Source: Pseudomonadales bacterium (GTDB taxonomy: Bacteria; Pseudomonadota; Gammaproteobacteria; Pseudomonadales; Azotimanducaceae). Taken from it: 64,000 nt of DNA. The notes under the pieces are model-generated. The model was given only the letters and a program-made list of their open reading frames with translations, was not told the DNA's origin and made no database searches. Every line of letters starts with the position of its first letter. The stretch's first letter is position 1. Of this stretch, positions 52,301-60,273 are shown one piece after another. The DNA is taken from contig JANQPF010000030.1 of NCBI GenBank assembly GCA_028285415.1, forward strand, positions 1 to 64,000. Direction: 5' to 3'. The position numbers were made by a program, and so were the translations under genes.

Positions 52301-53096
52301 CACCGTACTGCCGTCGTAAGTAGCGCGCCGCTTCGAAGATCTCACGTTCTCCGGGAAAGAACACCAGCACGTCCCGGGCGCCGCGGTGTGGTCCCGCTTC
52401 GATCTCATCGAGCGCGCCGGCTACGGCGCTCAGCGGGTCCTCATCCGCCGGATCCCGATACACGAGTTCAACCGGATAGGTACGCCCGCCAACCGAAACG
52501 ACCGGCGCGTTTCCGAAAAATGCGGCAAATCTCTCCACGTCGATGGTGGCGCTCGTGACCACAACCTTGAGGTCTTGGCGCCGGTCCAGCAGACGCTTCA
52601 AGTAGCCCAGCAGAAAGTCGATGTTGAGCGACCGTTCGTGGGCTTCGTCGATGATGACCGCGTCGTACTTCCGGAGAAGACGGTCGCTGCGGATTTCTGT
52701 CAGCAGAAGACCGTCGGTCATGACTCTGAGGAGCGTGCGCTGGTCGGTCTGGTCGCTGAAGCGTACGGCAAAGCCTACCTCCGCGCCGAGCTCACAGCCG
52801 ACTTCCTCGGCAATCCGCTTGGCAACGGTACGCGCCGCGAGGCGCCGCGGCTGCGTGTGGGCAATCATGCCGCCCACGCCTAACCCAGCCTCCAGGAGCA
52901 GTTTGGGCAGCTGGGTGGTTTTGCCGGAGCCTGTCTCCCCGGCCACGACGACAACCTGATTGGCCGCCAGCGCGTCGCGCAGCTCAGCGGCCGCTTCGCT
53001 GACGGGTAAATCCGGTGCAAAGCTGAGGTCGAGTCTGCTCCTGGCCGCTTCGCGGGCCTCGCGCAGACGCTCGAATTTGGAGGGTGACGCACTCAT
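49308..53096 (-). CDS. hrpA: ATP-dependent RNA helicase HrpA
   Basis: 1,262 residues, the usual length. DExH helicase motifs: Walker A VAGETGSGKTT (residues about 51-61), DEAHERSLN (motif II, about residue 150), VVTSATIDVERF (III), and GRCGRVAPGVCYRLY (VI), then the HA2/OB-like and the long C-terminal DUF3418 region. HrpA unwinds mRNA and resolves stalled ribosomes in E. coli. Transcribed from ATG 53096, 22 bases after the VWA gene ends, so it may be co-transcribed with it. Confidence 0.95.
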   Translation of the reverse strand: MSASPSKFERLREAREAARSRLDLSFAPDLPVSEAAAELRDALAANQVVVVAGETGSGKTTQLPKLLLEAGLGVGGMIAHTQPRRLAARTVAKRIAEEVGCELGAEVGFAVRFSDQTDQRTLLRVMTDGLLLTEIRSDRLLRKYDAVIIDEAHERSLNIDFLLGYLKRLLDRRQDLKVVVTSATIDVERFAAFFGNAPVVSVGGRTYPVELVYRDPADEDPLSAVAGALDEIEAGPHRGARDVLVFFPGEREIFEAARYLRRQYGEALEILPLYARLSFAEQRKIFAPSGSRRRVVLATNVAETSLTVPNIGYVIDLGVARINRYSYRSKLQRLPIEPIAQASADQRKGRCGRVAPGVCYRLYSEQDLAGRPEFTDAEIHRVNLASVVLQMQAFRLGDISRFPFLEPPDPRAVKDAYRLLEELKALEQGKLTEIGRAMARMPVDPRLARMLVEASRQGAVNEVLIVASALAVQDPRERPLTKRQAADEAHARYADEKSDFVTFLKLWRWLEAQRQELTRNRFNSLLGKRFLNAQRIREWREVHRQLLLVCRDLGFKLNSTEASYGAIHESILAGSLSLIGLHDERGSYLGARNLKMRIFPGSGLAGRTPKWIVAGEIAETSRVYARQVAAVEAGWIERQASHLVKSQYSAPFWSLARGEVMAHKSVSLYGLRLAEKRQVSYAKIDRSVSRDLFIREGLVAGRVKAPPDFLEHNLRLAGEVEELEAKGRRRDLLASDDDLFAFYDKRLPEDICRVHDLVKWLRRANQAEQNALYMDTQVLLRNPEGNLAEADYPSELVIDDDVRLQLKYRFAPGAAEDGVTVMVPVGLLPALNAEVLEWSVPGYLGLVVEQWLRSLPKQRRRMLVPFPDKVAEFTGALLKPGVYRQGRFLSALAGLLKDRYRVAVSEADWDRERIDPHLKIRVVVHDEAGKTLASGRDLRDLKKQLTAEDHQDAAPRRDMTGLTAFPQVTIEHQEIHGGAAAATVKYPGFEDQQSAVALRLFDSSNERDRAHRRGLSRLALFELGKVGGYFRRELDKHPQLGLHFATLGDAQTLKDELLRNVVWYCFFEDRPLPQTAQAFSDRLHEHRGELGDCFNVTVGLFAEALSRRFECRRELDGLTSKAYAQSRADIEAHLERLVPPDVLAQTPARYLTLVPRFLLGIHRRLSHLPGHVPQDIRIINELQPFSERLERIRSSDLCDLARFQDLRMLVEELRLARFAEPVARVKVSPHPLDRAYFGAGWKASAKRVADELKREEQRLGLA

Positions 53097-53118
53097 GAGC
53101 GGTCGATACCGCCCGGGC

Positions 53119-54285
53119 TTACTTGGACAGCTCGCCCATGCCTTCTTCCAGACCCCGCACGGTCAGCGGAAACATGCTGCCGCCGACGAGGTCCTGGGTC
53201 ATCGTGACTGAGCTCGAATACTCCCAGGTTTCCTGTGGGGTCGGATTCAGCCACACGAGCTTGTCGTAGAGGTTCGTGAAGCGTTCCATCCACACCACAC
53301 CCGGCTCTTCGTTCCAGTGCTCGACGCTGCCTCCGGCGTGGGTGATTTCATAAGGCGCCATGGTCGCATCGCCGACGAAGACCACTTTGTAGTCGTGGGA
53401 GTACTTGTTGAGAATCTCCCACGTCGGAATCCTCTCGCTCATACGCCGTCGATTGTCCTTCCACACCGACTCGTAAATGAAATTGTGGAAGTAGTAGCTT
53501 TCAAGATGTTTGAACTCCGTGCGCGTCGCTGAGAAGAGTTCTTCACAGACTTTGACGTGCGCATCCATTGAGCCCCCGATGTCCAGGAACAGCAGCACCT
53601 TGACCGTATTGCGGCGTTCCGGGCGCATTTTGATGTCGAGCATACCACCGTTGTGCGCGGTCGAGCGGATCGTATTGTCCATATCCAGCTCTTCTTCCGC
53701 GCCCGTGCGGGCAAATTTGCGCAGCCGCCGCAGCGCCATTTTGATGTTGCGGGTACCGAGCTCGACGGAGTCATCGAGGTTTTTGTACTGTCTTTCGTCC
53801 CAGACTTTCTTGGCTTTCTTTTTCTTGCCTTTGCCTTTGCCGCCGGGACCGTCCTTGCCTTCGCGGTCGGCGTCACCTTCGTCACCTTCGTCGCCCTCTT
53901 TGCCTTCCTGTGCCTGCTTCTCAGCTTCCTCTTTGGCCTCTTTGAACGCCTCGATGAGCTTTTCCAGGCCGCCGAGAGACTCAATCTGAGCCAGGTCCTC
54001 AGGCGTCAGCGACTTCTCGAACTCGTGACGCAGCCACTCGTCCGGGATCAACGATTCAAGCAGCCCGTGCAGATCTTCCAAGCCCTTGAAATAAGCGCTG
54101 AACGCACGATCGAACTTGTCGTAGTTCTTTTCGTCTTTGACCATGGCCGTGCGGCTGAGCAGGTAAAAGTCATCGACGTTGGCGTACACCAGCTGCTTTT
54201 TCAGGCCCATCAGGAGGTCCATCAGCTCGCGGATGGTCACCGGAACCTTGTACTTCCTGAGGGTGAGGAAAAAGTTGATCAGCAC
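53119..54285 (-). CDS. CoxE-like VWA domain protein
   Basis: 388 residues. N-terminal VITRE-like helical part (LTLRKYKVPVTIRELMDLL), a lysine/glutamate/glycine-rich linker (about residues 130-170), then a von Willebrand A domain. The MIDAS-like motif is LDIGGSMD, the DxGxS form common in CoxE-like proteins; the metal site may be altered. It works with the MoxR ATPase encoded four bases upstream in the order of transcription to assemble or activate metalloenzymes or complexes. Confidence 0.88.
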   Translation of the reverse strand: MLINFFLTLRKYKVPVTIRELMDLLMGLKKQLVYANVDDFYLLSRTAMVKDEKNYDKFDRAFSAYFKGLEDLHGLLESLIPDEWLRHEFEKSLTPEDLAQIESLGGLEKLIEAFKEAKEEAEKQAQEGKEGDEGDEGDADREGKDGPGGKGKGKKKKAKKVWDERQYKNLDDSVELGTRNIKMALRRLRKFARTGAEEELDMDNTIRSTAHNGGMLDIKMRPERRNTVKVLLFLDIGGSMDAHVKVCEELFSATRTEFKHLESYYFHNFIYESVWKDNRRRMSERIPTWEILNKYSHDYKVVFVGDATMAPYEITHAGGSVEHWNEEPGVVWMERFTNLYDKLVWLNPTPQETWEYSSSVTMTQDLVGGSMFPLTVRGLEEGMGELSK

Positions 54286-54289
54286 TGAT

Positions 54290-55138
54290 TCAGCCTCGAC
54301 TGTCGCGACGGTTCATGAACGCCAGCCGCTCGAGCAGGTGCACGTCCTGCTCGTTCTTCACGAGCGCGCCGTAGAGCGGCGGGATGGCTTTGCTCGGGTC
54401 CCGGTTCGTGAGGATTTCGTCTGGAATGTCGTCCGCCATCAGGAGCTTCAGCCAGTCGATCAGCTCGGAAGTGGACGGCTTTTTCTTCAGTCCCGGCACC
54501 TTGCGCACGTCGAAGAATATCTCCATGGCTTCCTTGACGAGTCCCTGTTTGATCTCCGGGAAATGAACCTCGACGATCTGCTGCATGGTTTCACGATCGG
54601 GGAAGTTGATGTAGTGGAAAAAGCAGCGGCGCAGAAACGCGTCCGGCAGCTCTTTTTCGTTGTTTGAAGTGATGATCACAATTGGACGGTTCTTGGCTTT
54701 GACCGTCTCACCGAGCTCGTAGACAAAAAACTCCATCCGGTCGAGTTCCTGCAGCAGGTCGTTCGGAAATTCAATGTCCGCCTTGTCGATCTCGTCGATC
54801 AGCAGCACAACCCGCTCGTCCGCCTCGAACGCCTCCCAGAGTTTGCCTTTTTTGATGTAGTTACGGATGTCCTGTACGCGCTCGTCACCCAGCTGGGAAT
54901 CCCGCAGGCGGGAAACCGCGTCGTACTCGTACAGGCCGTTGATGGCCTTGGTGGACGATTTGATGTGCCATTCGATGAGCCGCATGTTCAGCGAAGCCGC
55001 CACTTCTTCAGCCAGCATGGTTTTGCCGGTACCGGGTTCACCTTTGATCAGCAGAGGCCTTTCCAGCTGCACAGCGGCGTCGACGGCCATGCTCAATTCA
55101 TCAGTCGATATGTACGAGTCGGTACTTTCAAAAATCAT
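54290..55138 (-). CDS. MoxR family AAA+ ATPase
   Basis: 282 residues. Walker A IKGEPGTGKTML, Walker B VVLLIDEIDKAD, sensor 1 PIVIITSNNEKELPDAFLRRC, with the arginine finger in that last part. MoxR ATPases are chaperones that insert cofactors or remodel complexes in partnership with VWA proteins. The start ATG 55138 has little ribosome-binding signal. It is followed immediately by the CoxE-like gene. Confidence 0.92.
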   Translation of the reverse strand: MIFESTDSYISTDELSMAVDAAVQLERPLLIKGEPGTGKTMLAEEVAASLNMRLIEWHIKSSTKAINGLYEYDAVSRLRDSQLGDERVQDIRNYIKKGKLWEAFEADERVVLLIDEIDKADIEFPNDLLQELDRMEFFVYELGETVKAKNRPIVIITSNNEKELPDAFLRRCFFHYINFPDRETMQQIVEVHFPEIKQGLVKEAMEIFFDVRKVPGLKKKPSTSELIDWLKLLMADDIPDEILTNRDPSKAIPPLYGALVKNEQDVHLLERLAFMNRRDSRG

Positions 55139-55295
55139 GTTGTGTGTCCAAAAAAGAGCGACGCAAGCATCGCGTCAGTAAAAGGCGCAAAAAAGTGGCG
55201 CAAAGCCAGTTACTTTAATGAGCAGGCTGGGCCCACGCAAGGGGCACTATCGGGGCTGGATGGGTTCGCAGATCGAAGCGTGGCGCGAGGTAAGG

Positions 55296-57146
55296 TCAAG
55301 CCACCTCGGCACGAACCAGGGGTACGGGTTTGAAGAGCCACCAGACGACACCTCCAAGCGCAAGATTGAGCAGGGATATGACGCCGACGAACCAGAGCGG
55401 AATCAGCGGCGCCGGTCGCACTTCGGGTAGGGCCGGCTGCACTTCCGCGGACACCTCGGCACCGCCGGGGGGTTGACTCGGAAGGGCCGCCGCATCGGAA
55501 ACAGGCATCGCAGCCTCCGCCACAACCGATGCCATCTCAGGCACGCTCAAGAGCTTGCCCTGAGCATCGTAGCGCAGCGTCACGTCGCGCCCGGGCGCCA
55601 GCGGCAGCTGCAACGCGTGGGGCTTGGTTTTGACGTGCATCCCCTTGCCGTCCAGATAATTGCCTGCAATGGAGAAGGCCACCTCAACAACGCCATCACG
55701 ATCTTCCAGCGGGATCTGCCAGATGCCGGCCGGCATTTTGACGCCGGGGACCAGGGTCGCAATCTGCGGCGGCTTGCGTACGAGGGCTGCGGTACGCACC
55801 GTGGCATAGTCCACCTGTGGATGACTGAAGTGCAGCCAGGCCGCGACGCCTCCCTCTGCGTTCTCACGAATCTCCACTCTGAGGGGATTACTGACGACAA
55901 ACGGTTTGGAGATGACCCGCGAGAACGTCGGCGCAATCACGTCGACTTCAAACTGATGTGCGCCGTCACGGAGGTTCACAAAAAACGCTTCGAAACCACC
56001 GTCAGCAGGGTCAACGGGCAGCGGCATCCGCTCGCCGTCCACAATCGCCCATGCACGTACGTCGAGAAGTCCCAGGAAAGCACGATCACGGATCTGGGAA
56101 CCGTTGTCGTACAGCGTGATGTGTACGCTGCTGTCTTCGCTCGGCACCAGCGGACTGTCCAGGCCGTCAACGCGAACGCCAATCTCACCGTAAACCTGCA
56201 CGCGATCCGGCGCCGGTCCGACGACACGCCACCAGCCTGGCTGCGGGTCTTCGATGGTTGCCACTTCGAACTGCTGGGCACGCAGCCAGCGTCCTCCCGG
56301 CAACGGCGTCAGACGACCGAGGCGCTTCCCGCCGGGCTGTTCGAGCTGCGGCGCCTCGCCACTCGCGTCTTTGAGGAACCACAGGGCGGTGATCCGCGCA
56401 GCACCCGGCGCCACCTGAAATCGCCCGGCCTGATCCACGCGCGCCTGCGGCGCGGTCATGGCCAGGTTCTGGATGTCCAGCACCGCCGCACGCAGCGACG
56501 CCGCGTCCGACACGGGTCGGTAGAGGCCACCACTCAACTCCGCCAGCTGCTTGAGTAAGTCGACGTCGGTCGTATCAGCCTGAAAGCCGATGGTATGCAC
56601 GGTGATCCGCTGCCGGACGAGATCTGCACCCCAGCCGGCCAGGAGATCCCGTCTAGCGAGCAGGCTCTCTTCATCCGTGCCTCCGAGGCGGATGGCACCT
56701 GTGCCGAGCAACACGAGATGGACACGCCCGCGCTCAGCCCTGTCGAGATCCCAGGTTGCGGCACGCAGGGCACCGGGCAGATCAGCCTGTGAGCTGCCCG
56801 GTCTCAAACTTCCGGCATGAATGCTGGCAACCTGTCGCCACAGCGCTGAAACGGGCTCGTAGCGCGCCACCTGGGTGGTGTGGCGTGAATAGCTCCACAG
56901 GCCCGCGTGCGCTGCGTCTGGCAGACCCCGAATGAGCAGTTCCAGAGCCTGTCCGCGCAGGTTCTCCGGGTCGGCGGCGCCCATGGCAGCCGACGTTTCA
57001 ACCACCATTCTGAGATCAACGCGCTGGGACGTATCACTTGCCCACGAGGTCGCGCCCGTGAGCAGCAGCACGAGTGCGCAGAGGATTCGGCCAGCCCCGC
57101 AGCGGTACGGGAAACGAGACCTGATAAGCGACACGAAAGACCACAC
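55296..57146 (-). CDS. Membrane-anchored VWA domain protein (TIGR03503-like)
   Basis: 616 residues. A signal peptide near residues 20-40 (VLLLTGATSWAS) is followed by a VWA domain with a degenerate MIDAS (VVETSAAMGAADP, glutamate in place of aspartate), repeated beta domains, and a C-terminal membrane helix (LIPLWFVGVISLLNLALGG). The bulk of the protein would lie in the periplasm. It precedes the MoxR-VWA pair by 157 bases and may belong to the same module. I know of no function for this architecture. Confidence 0.72.
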   Translation of the reverse strand: MWSFVSLIRSRFPYRCGAGRILCALVLLLTGATSWASDTSQRVDLRMVVETSAAMGAADPENLRGQALELLIRGLPDAAHAGLWSYSRHTTQVARYEPVSALWRQVASIHAGSLRPGSSQADLPGALRAATWDLDRAERGRVHLVLLGTGAIRLGGTDEESLLARRDLLAGWGADLVRQRITVHTIGFQADTTDVDLLKQLAELSGGLYRPVSDAASLRAAVLDIQNLAMTAPQARVDQAGRFQVAPGAARITALWFLKDASGEAPQLEQPGGKRLGRLTPLPGGRWLRAQQFEVATIEDPQPGWWRVVGPAPDRVQVYGEIGVRVDGLDSPLVPSEDSSVHITLYDNGSQIRDRAFLGLLDVRAWAIVDGERMPLPVDPADGGFEAFFVNLRDGAHQFEVDVIAPTFSRVISKPFVVSNPLRVEIRENAEGGVAAWLHFSHPQVDYATVRTAALVRKPPQIATLVPGVKMPAGIWQIPLEDRDGVVEVAFSIAGNYLDGKGMHVKTKPHALQLPLAPGRDVTLRYDAQGKLLSVPEMASVVAEAAMPVSDAAALPSQPPGGAEVSAEVQPALPEVRPAPLIPLWFVGVISLLNLALGGVVWWLFKPVPLVRAEVA

Positions 57147-57203
57147 AATGAAAAAGCCTCTTCTTCCTCATTGAGTCTAGCAGCCGTGACGCAAACCGCG
57201 GTT

Positions 57204-57542
57204 TCAGTCGGATTCAGAACGTACGAAGTACCGCAGGAGCAGATAGTGGCCCGCAAGCGTCAGCAGGAGGGCAGCGGCAAGGCCAATGAGGAGTACTCTG
57301 AGGCTCTGCACGGGTGCACCGTCAATCTGAAAAAAGGCCTCGAAGATGCAAACGACAAAAGCCGGAGCAAGCTGCTCGGTATGGCCCGGAACCGGTGCTG
57401 GCAGGAGCAAAGCGGCGAGCGCCGCGGCAATCAGGAGCCGGCGTGCCAGGACATTGCTGCGACGCAGCAGCAGAAACAGCCCCACGCCAATGCCAACGGC
57501 GCCGAACGCTACGACAAGCCAGGCAATCAGATAACCGTCCAC
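57204..57542 (-). CDS. Small integral membrane protein of unknown function
   Basis: 112 residues from a GTG that overlaps the ycgN stop by one base, implying coupling. It has three hydrophobic helices (AWLVVAFGAVGIGVGLFLL, LLIAAALAALLLPAPV, LIGLAAALLLTLAGHYLLL) with an arginine-rich loop after the first. No family motif recognised. The tight coupling to ycgN is the only clue to function. The C-terminus is charged. Confidence 0.65.
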   Translation of the reverse strand: MDGYLIAWLVVAFGAVGIGVGLFLLLRRSNVLARRLLIAAALAALLLPAPVPGHTEQLAPAFVVCIFEAFFQIDGAPVQSLRVLLIGLAAALLLTLAGHYLLLRYFVRSESD

Positions 57543-57985
57543 TACTGCTCTACCCAGGTCACGATCATGTCTTCCAGATCCTCTTCATGCACCGCGCGTT
57601 CTGACACCACCTTGTCCAGAACCGAGATGCCGGCCTCGTGCACGGTCTCCGCGCTGCCGCTGACGAGCGGATGCCATGGTGCGAGCGGTTTGCCTTCGGC
57701 AACCAGACGATAGGCGCACGTTTGCGGCAGCCACCTGAACTCTCCCGCGCGCGCCGGCGTCAGTACCACACAATCCGGAACCAGCGCGTGCCGTTCTGGA
57801 TAACGCGTACAGCGGCATTGATCCAGCTCCAGCAGGTTGCAGACAACCGCGGTGTAATGCACCTCGCTGTCGTCGTTTTCATTCTGCAGCTTGATCATGC
57901 AGCAGCGCGCACATCCGTCGCAAAGAGATTCCCACTCATCATCGGTCATCTCGTCCAAGGTTTTCTCTTCCCAGAATCTACTCAT
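57542..57985 (-). CDS. ycgN: YcgN family cysteine-cluster protein (UPF0260)
   Basis: 147 residues. The cysteine cluster CDGCARCC opens the conserved region, followed by CNLLELDQCRCTRYPERH and the cysteines of CVVLTPARAG and LPQTCAYR, giving eight or more cysteines probably binding iron-sulfur or zinc. ATG 57985 overlaps the ycgL stop by eight bases. Conserved in proteobacteria near ycgL and rnd, as here. The function is unknown. Confidence 0.9.
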   Translation of the reverse strand: MSRFWEEKTLDEMTDDEWESLCDGCARCCMIKLQNENDDSEVHYTAVVCNLLELDQCRCTRYPERHALVPDCVVLTPARAGEFRWLPQTCAYRLVAEGKPLAPWHPLVSGSAETVHEAGISVLDKVVSERAVHEEDLEDMIVTWVEQ

Positions 57986-58229
57986 CACTTCCCGGCGGCA
58001 ACTGCAGGTAGAACCCCTGCCCGGCCAGCGCCTTGAGCACAGTATCAGCGTCCGCCTGCGCCAGGTACCGATCCGCGTGGAGCGCAAACTCGAGAAAGGC
58101 CGTGGCTTCACCGAATTGGTGCCGTAACGCTTCCGGCAATTCCTCGAACGTAGCGGATGCCGGCAGATAGAGATACGTGTCCGCTCGTCTGTTGCTCCGA
58201 TAGACCACAACGTCGACGTGATCGGTCAC
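57978..58229 (-). CDS. ycgL: YcgL family protein
   Basis: 83 residues from a probable GTG at 58229; the open frame extends further upstream, but that part is antisense to rnd. The YcgL pattern is VYRSNRRADTYLYLPASATFEELP and LEFALHADRYLAQAD. YcgL is a small alpha/beta protein of unknown function that always travels with rnd and ycgN in gammaproteobacteria. The GTG lies about 17 bases beyond the rnd stop. Confidence 0.88.
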   Translation of the reverse strand: MTDHVDVVVYRSNRRADTYLYLPASATFEELPEALRHQFGEATAFLEFALHADRYLAQADADTVLKALAGQGFYLQLPPGSDE

Positions 58230-58245
58230 GATGTTGCCAGCCGAT

Positions 58246-59352
58246 TCATTGTGATCTGGATGCCCTGGGGTGATGCGTCTCGAGCAGATCCATGAATTGG
58301 TCACCCACGAGTTCTCCGCGCCACGCCGCATACATGGGCGACAGCTCGGTGGTGCTGGCGTAGTGACGCAGACACGCCTCGAGATCCCGCTTGCGGGCGA
58401 GGAGCTCCGGCGCCACACCGAGACCCGCAGCAACGTCACGCGCCACGTCTCTCAGGCGCTTGAGTACCGCACCCTGGGCTGAGCTCAACGGCCGCGGCAG
58501 CGGACCCGGCGCCGGCTCCAACGCTCCGGACTGGTGCTCGGCGATGAGCGCATCGCTATACCGTCTGGCGACAACCCTGGGTAAACGGCTGCTGATATGG
58601 TTTGGTGTGAGGCTGTCGATGCGGGCAAAGCCGTAGAGATGCTCATCCCAGACAACACGATTGCGCGGCACGTTCTCAGTACGCGCGGTGGTCTCGCGCC
58701 AGGCGCAGAGCTGGCGCAGCACGCCGAGCTGGACGAGTGACAGTTGCCAGGCTTTTTTGACGTTCTTGTAGTATTCCCTGGGATCTGGCGGGGCATAAGC
58801 CCCGCGCGCCTGCATGTCTTGGGCAAACCAGTGGCTGCGGCCGTTCGAACCGAGCCGTTCTATGAGCTCATCGTAGAGCGGCAGCAGATACGTCACGTCC
58901 TCGATGGCGTACTGAATCTGCTCGTCCGAAAGCGGGCGCTGCAACCAGTTCGATCGCGTTTCGTGCTTGGGTAGTGCCACCCCGAGCGTACGCTCGACGA
59001 GCGCCGCGTAGCTCAGGCTGAAGTCTTCCGACACAAATGCGTTGGCAAACTGAGTATCGAACACGCCCTGCGGCGTGACGCCGAGGTGATTGTGCAGGAG
59101 CTCGAGATCCTCGAGGCACGCGTGCATCACTTTCACTTTTTCCGGGTCGGCGAGGTAGGCAACCAGCGGCTGCCAATCGTCAATGGCAAGCGGATCGATC
59201 AGAAAAACCCCGTCGTCCGTGGCAACCTGATAGAGGCCCGGCAGCGGGTAGTACGTACTGGTGCGGAGAAACTCGGTGTCGAGGCCAATACGCGGCCCGA
59301 AGCGCGTTACCGCATCCGCAAGCGCGGCATTACCCGCAATCCACTCAGCCAA
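58246..59352 (-). CDS. rnd: Ribonuclease D
   Basis: 368 residues. The DEDDy exonuclease motifs are visible: GLDTEFLR (Asp and Glu), [32 protein letters not shown] (Tyr, Asp), followed by a C-terminal HRDC-like domain. It trims the 3' ends of stable RNA precursors. ATG 59352 overlaps the recR stop by eight bases. Confidence 0.95.
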   Translation of the reverse strand: MAEWIAGNAALADAVTRFGPRIGLDTEFLRTSTYYPLPGLYQVATDDGVFLIDPLAIDDWQPLVAYLADPEKVKVMHACLEDLELLHNHLGVTPQGVFDTQFANAFVSEDFSLSYAALVERTLGVALPKHETRSNWLQRPLSDEQIQYAIEDVTYLLPLYDELIERLGSNGRSHWFAQDMQARGAYAPPDPREYYKNVKKAWQLSLVQLGVLRQLCAWRETTARTENVPRNRVVWDEHLYGFARIDSLTPNHISSRLPRVVARRYSDALIAEHQSGALEPAPGPLPRPLSSAQGAVLKRLRDVARDVAAGLGVAPELLARKRDLEACLRHYASTTELSPMYAAWRGELVGDQFMDLLETHHPRASRSQ

Positions 59353-59947
59353 GGTCGTGTCCTATGCTGCGACGACCCTGCAGTGCGTGAGCCAGCGTGC
59401 CGCCGTCGGTGTACTCAATCTCTCCGCCCAGCGGCACACCGTGGGCAATGCGTGAAATGCGCTGCACCCTGCCGCCGATGAGCTGCGTAACGTAGTGTGC
59501 CGTTGCCTCCCCTTCGACGGTCGGATTCGTGGCAAGAATGACCTCATCCGGTTTGAGATCCTCGATGCGAGCCTCGAGCTGATCCATGCCGAGCTCTTCG
59601 GGCCCAATGCCTTCCAGCGGAGACAGCCGGCCGTTCAACACAAAGTAGCGTCCGCGGAAACCGCCGGCCTGCTCGATCGCCAGGACGTCCGCAGGAGACT
59701 CGACCACGCACAACAGGCTGTCGTCACGTCGCTCATCACGACAAATTCCGCAGACCTCATGTTCGGTAAGATTCCGACAGACCGCGCACTGACGCACGTC
59801 ACGCATGGCCGCCTGCAGCGCAGCGCCCAGCGCAACGCCGCCTTGACGTTGACGCAACAAGAGATGCAACGCCATGCGCTGCGCACTCTTAGGGCCAACT
59901 CCAGGCAGCACCTGTAGCGCCTCAATGAGCGAGTCTATCGCCGACAT
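59345..59947 (-). CDS. recR: Recombination mediator RecR
   Basis: 200 residues. The HhH motif [17 protein letters not shown], the C4 zinc finger [18 protein letters not shown] and the Toprim domain ([17 protein letters not shown]) are all present. RecR works with RecO (and RecF) to load RecA on gapped DNA. The start codon overlaps the YbaB stop (ATGA), and the dnaX-ybaB-recR order is conserved in gammaproteobacteria. Confidence 0.97.
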   Translation of the reverse strand: MSAIDSLIEALQVLPGVGPKSAQRMALHLLLRQRQGGVALGAALQAAMRDVRQCAVCRNLTEHEVCGICRDERRDDSLLCVVESPADVLAIEQAGGFRGRYFVLNGRLSPLEGIGPEELGMDQLEARIEDLKPDEVILATNPTVEGEATAHYVTQLIGGRVQRISRIAHGVPLGGEIEYTDGGTLAHALQGRRSIGHDLG

Positions 59948-60264
59948 CAGAGGTTGAGCCCTCCAAACGGCAGATTGATGCCGCCGGTGAGCTTGGCCAT
60001 TTCCTCAGCCTGGGTCTGCTCCACACGCCGCACGGTATCGTTGCACGCCGCGGCAAGCAGGTCTTCGAGGATTTCTTTGTCCTCCCGCAGGAGATCGGGA
60101 TCAATCTCCACCCGTTTGACCTCGTAACGGCAGTTCATCGTGACCTTCACCATGCCTGCCCCGCTTTCACCCTTAACTTCAATCTTCGCCATCTGTTCCT
60201 GGGTTTCAGCAAGCTTGCTCTGCATCTCCTGAGCCTGCTTCATGAGATCGCCAATGCCTTTCAT
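59947..60264 (-). CDS. ybaB: YbaB/EbfC nucleoid-associated protein
   Basis: 105 residues, a typical size. The N-terminal [21 protein letters not shown] helix, the strand-forming [15 protein letters not shown] and [21 protein letters not shown] are conserved. It binds DNA as a dimer and is the second gene of the dnaX-ybaB-recR operon. Confidence 0.95.
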   Translation of the reverse strand: MKGIGDLMKQAQEMQSKLAETQEQMAKIEVKGESGAGMVKVTMNCRYEVKRVEIDPDLLREDKEILEDLLAAACNDTVRRVEQTQAEEMAKLTGGINLPFGGLNL

Positions 60265-60273
60265 CGGAATTCC

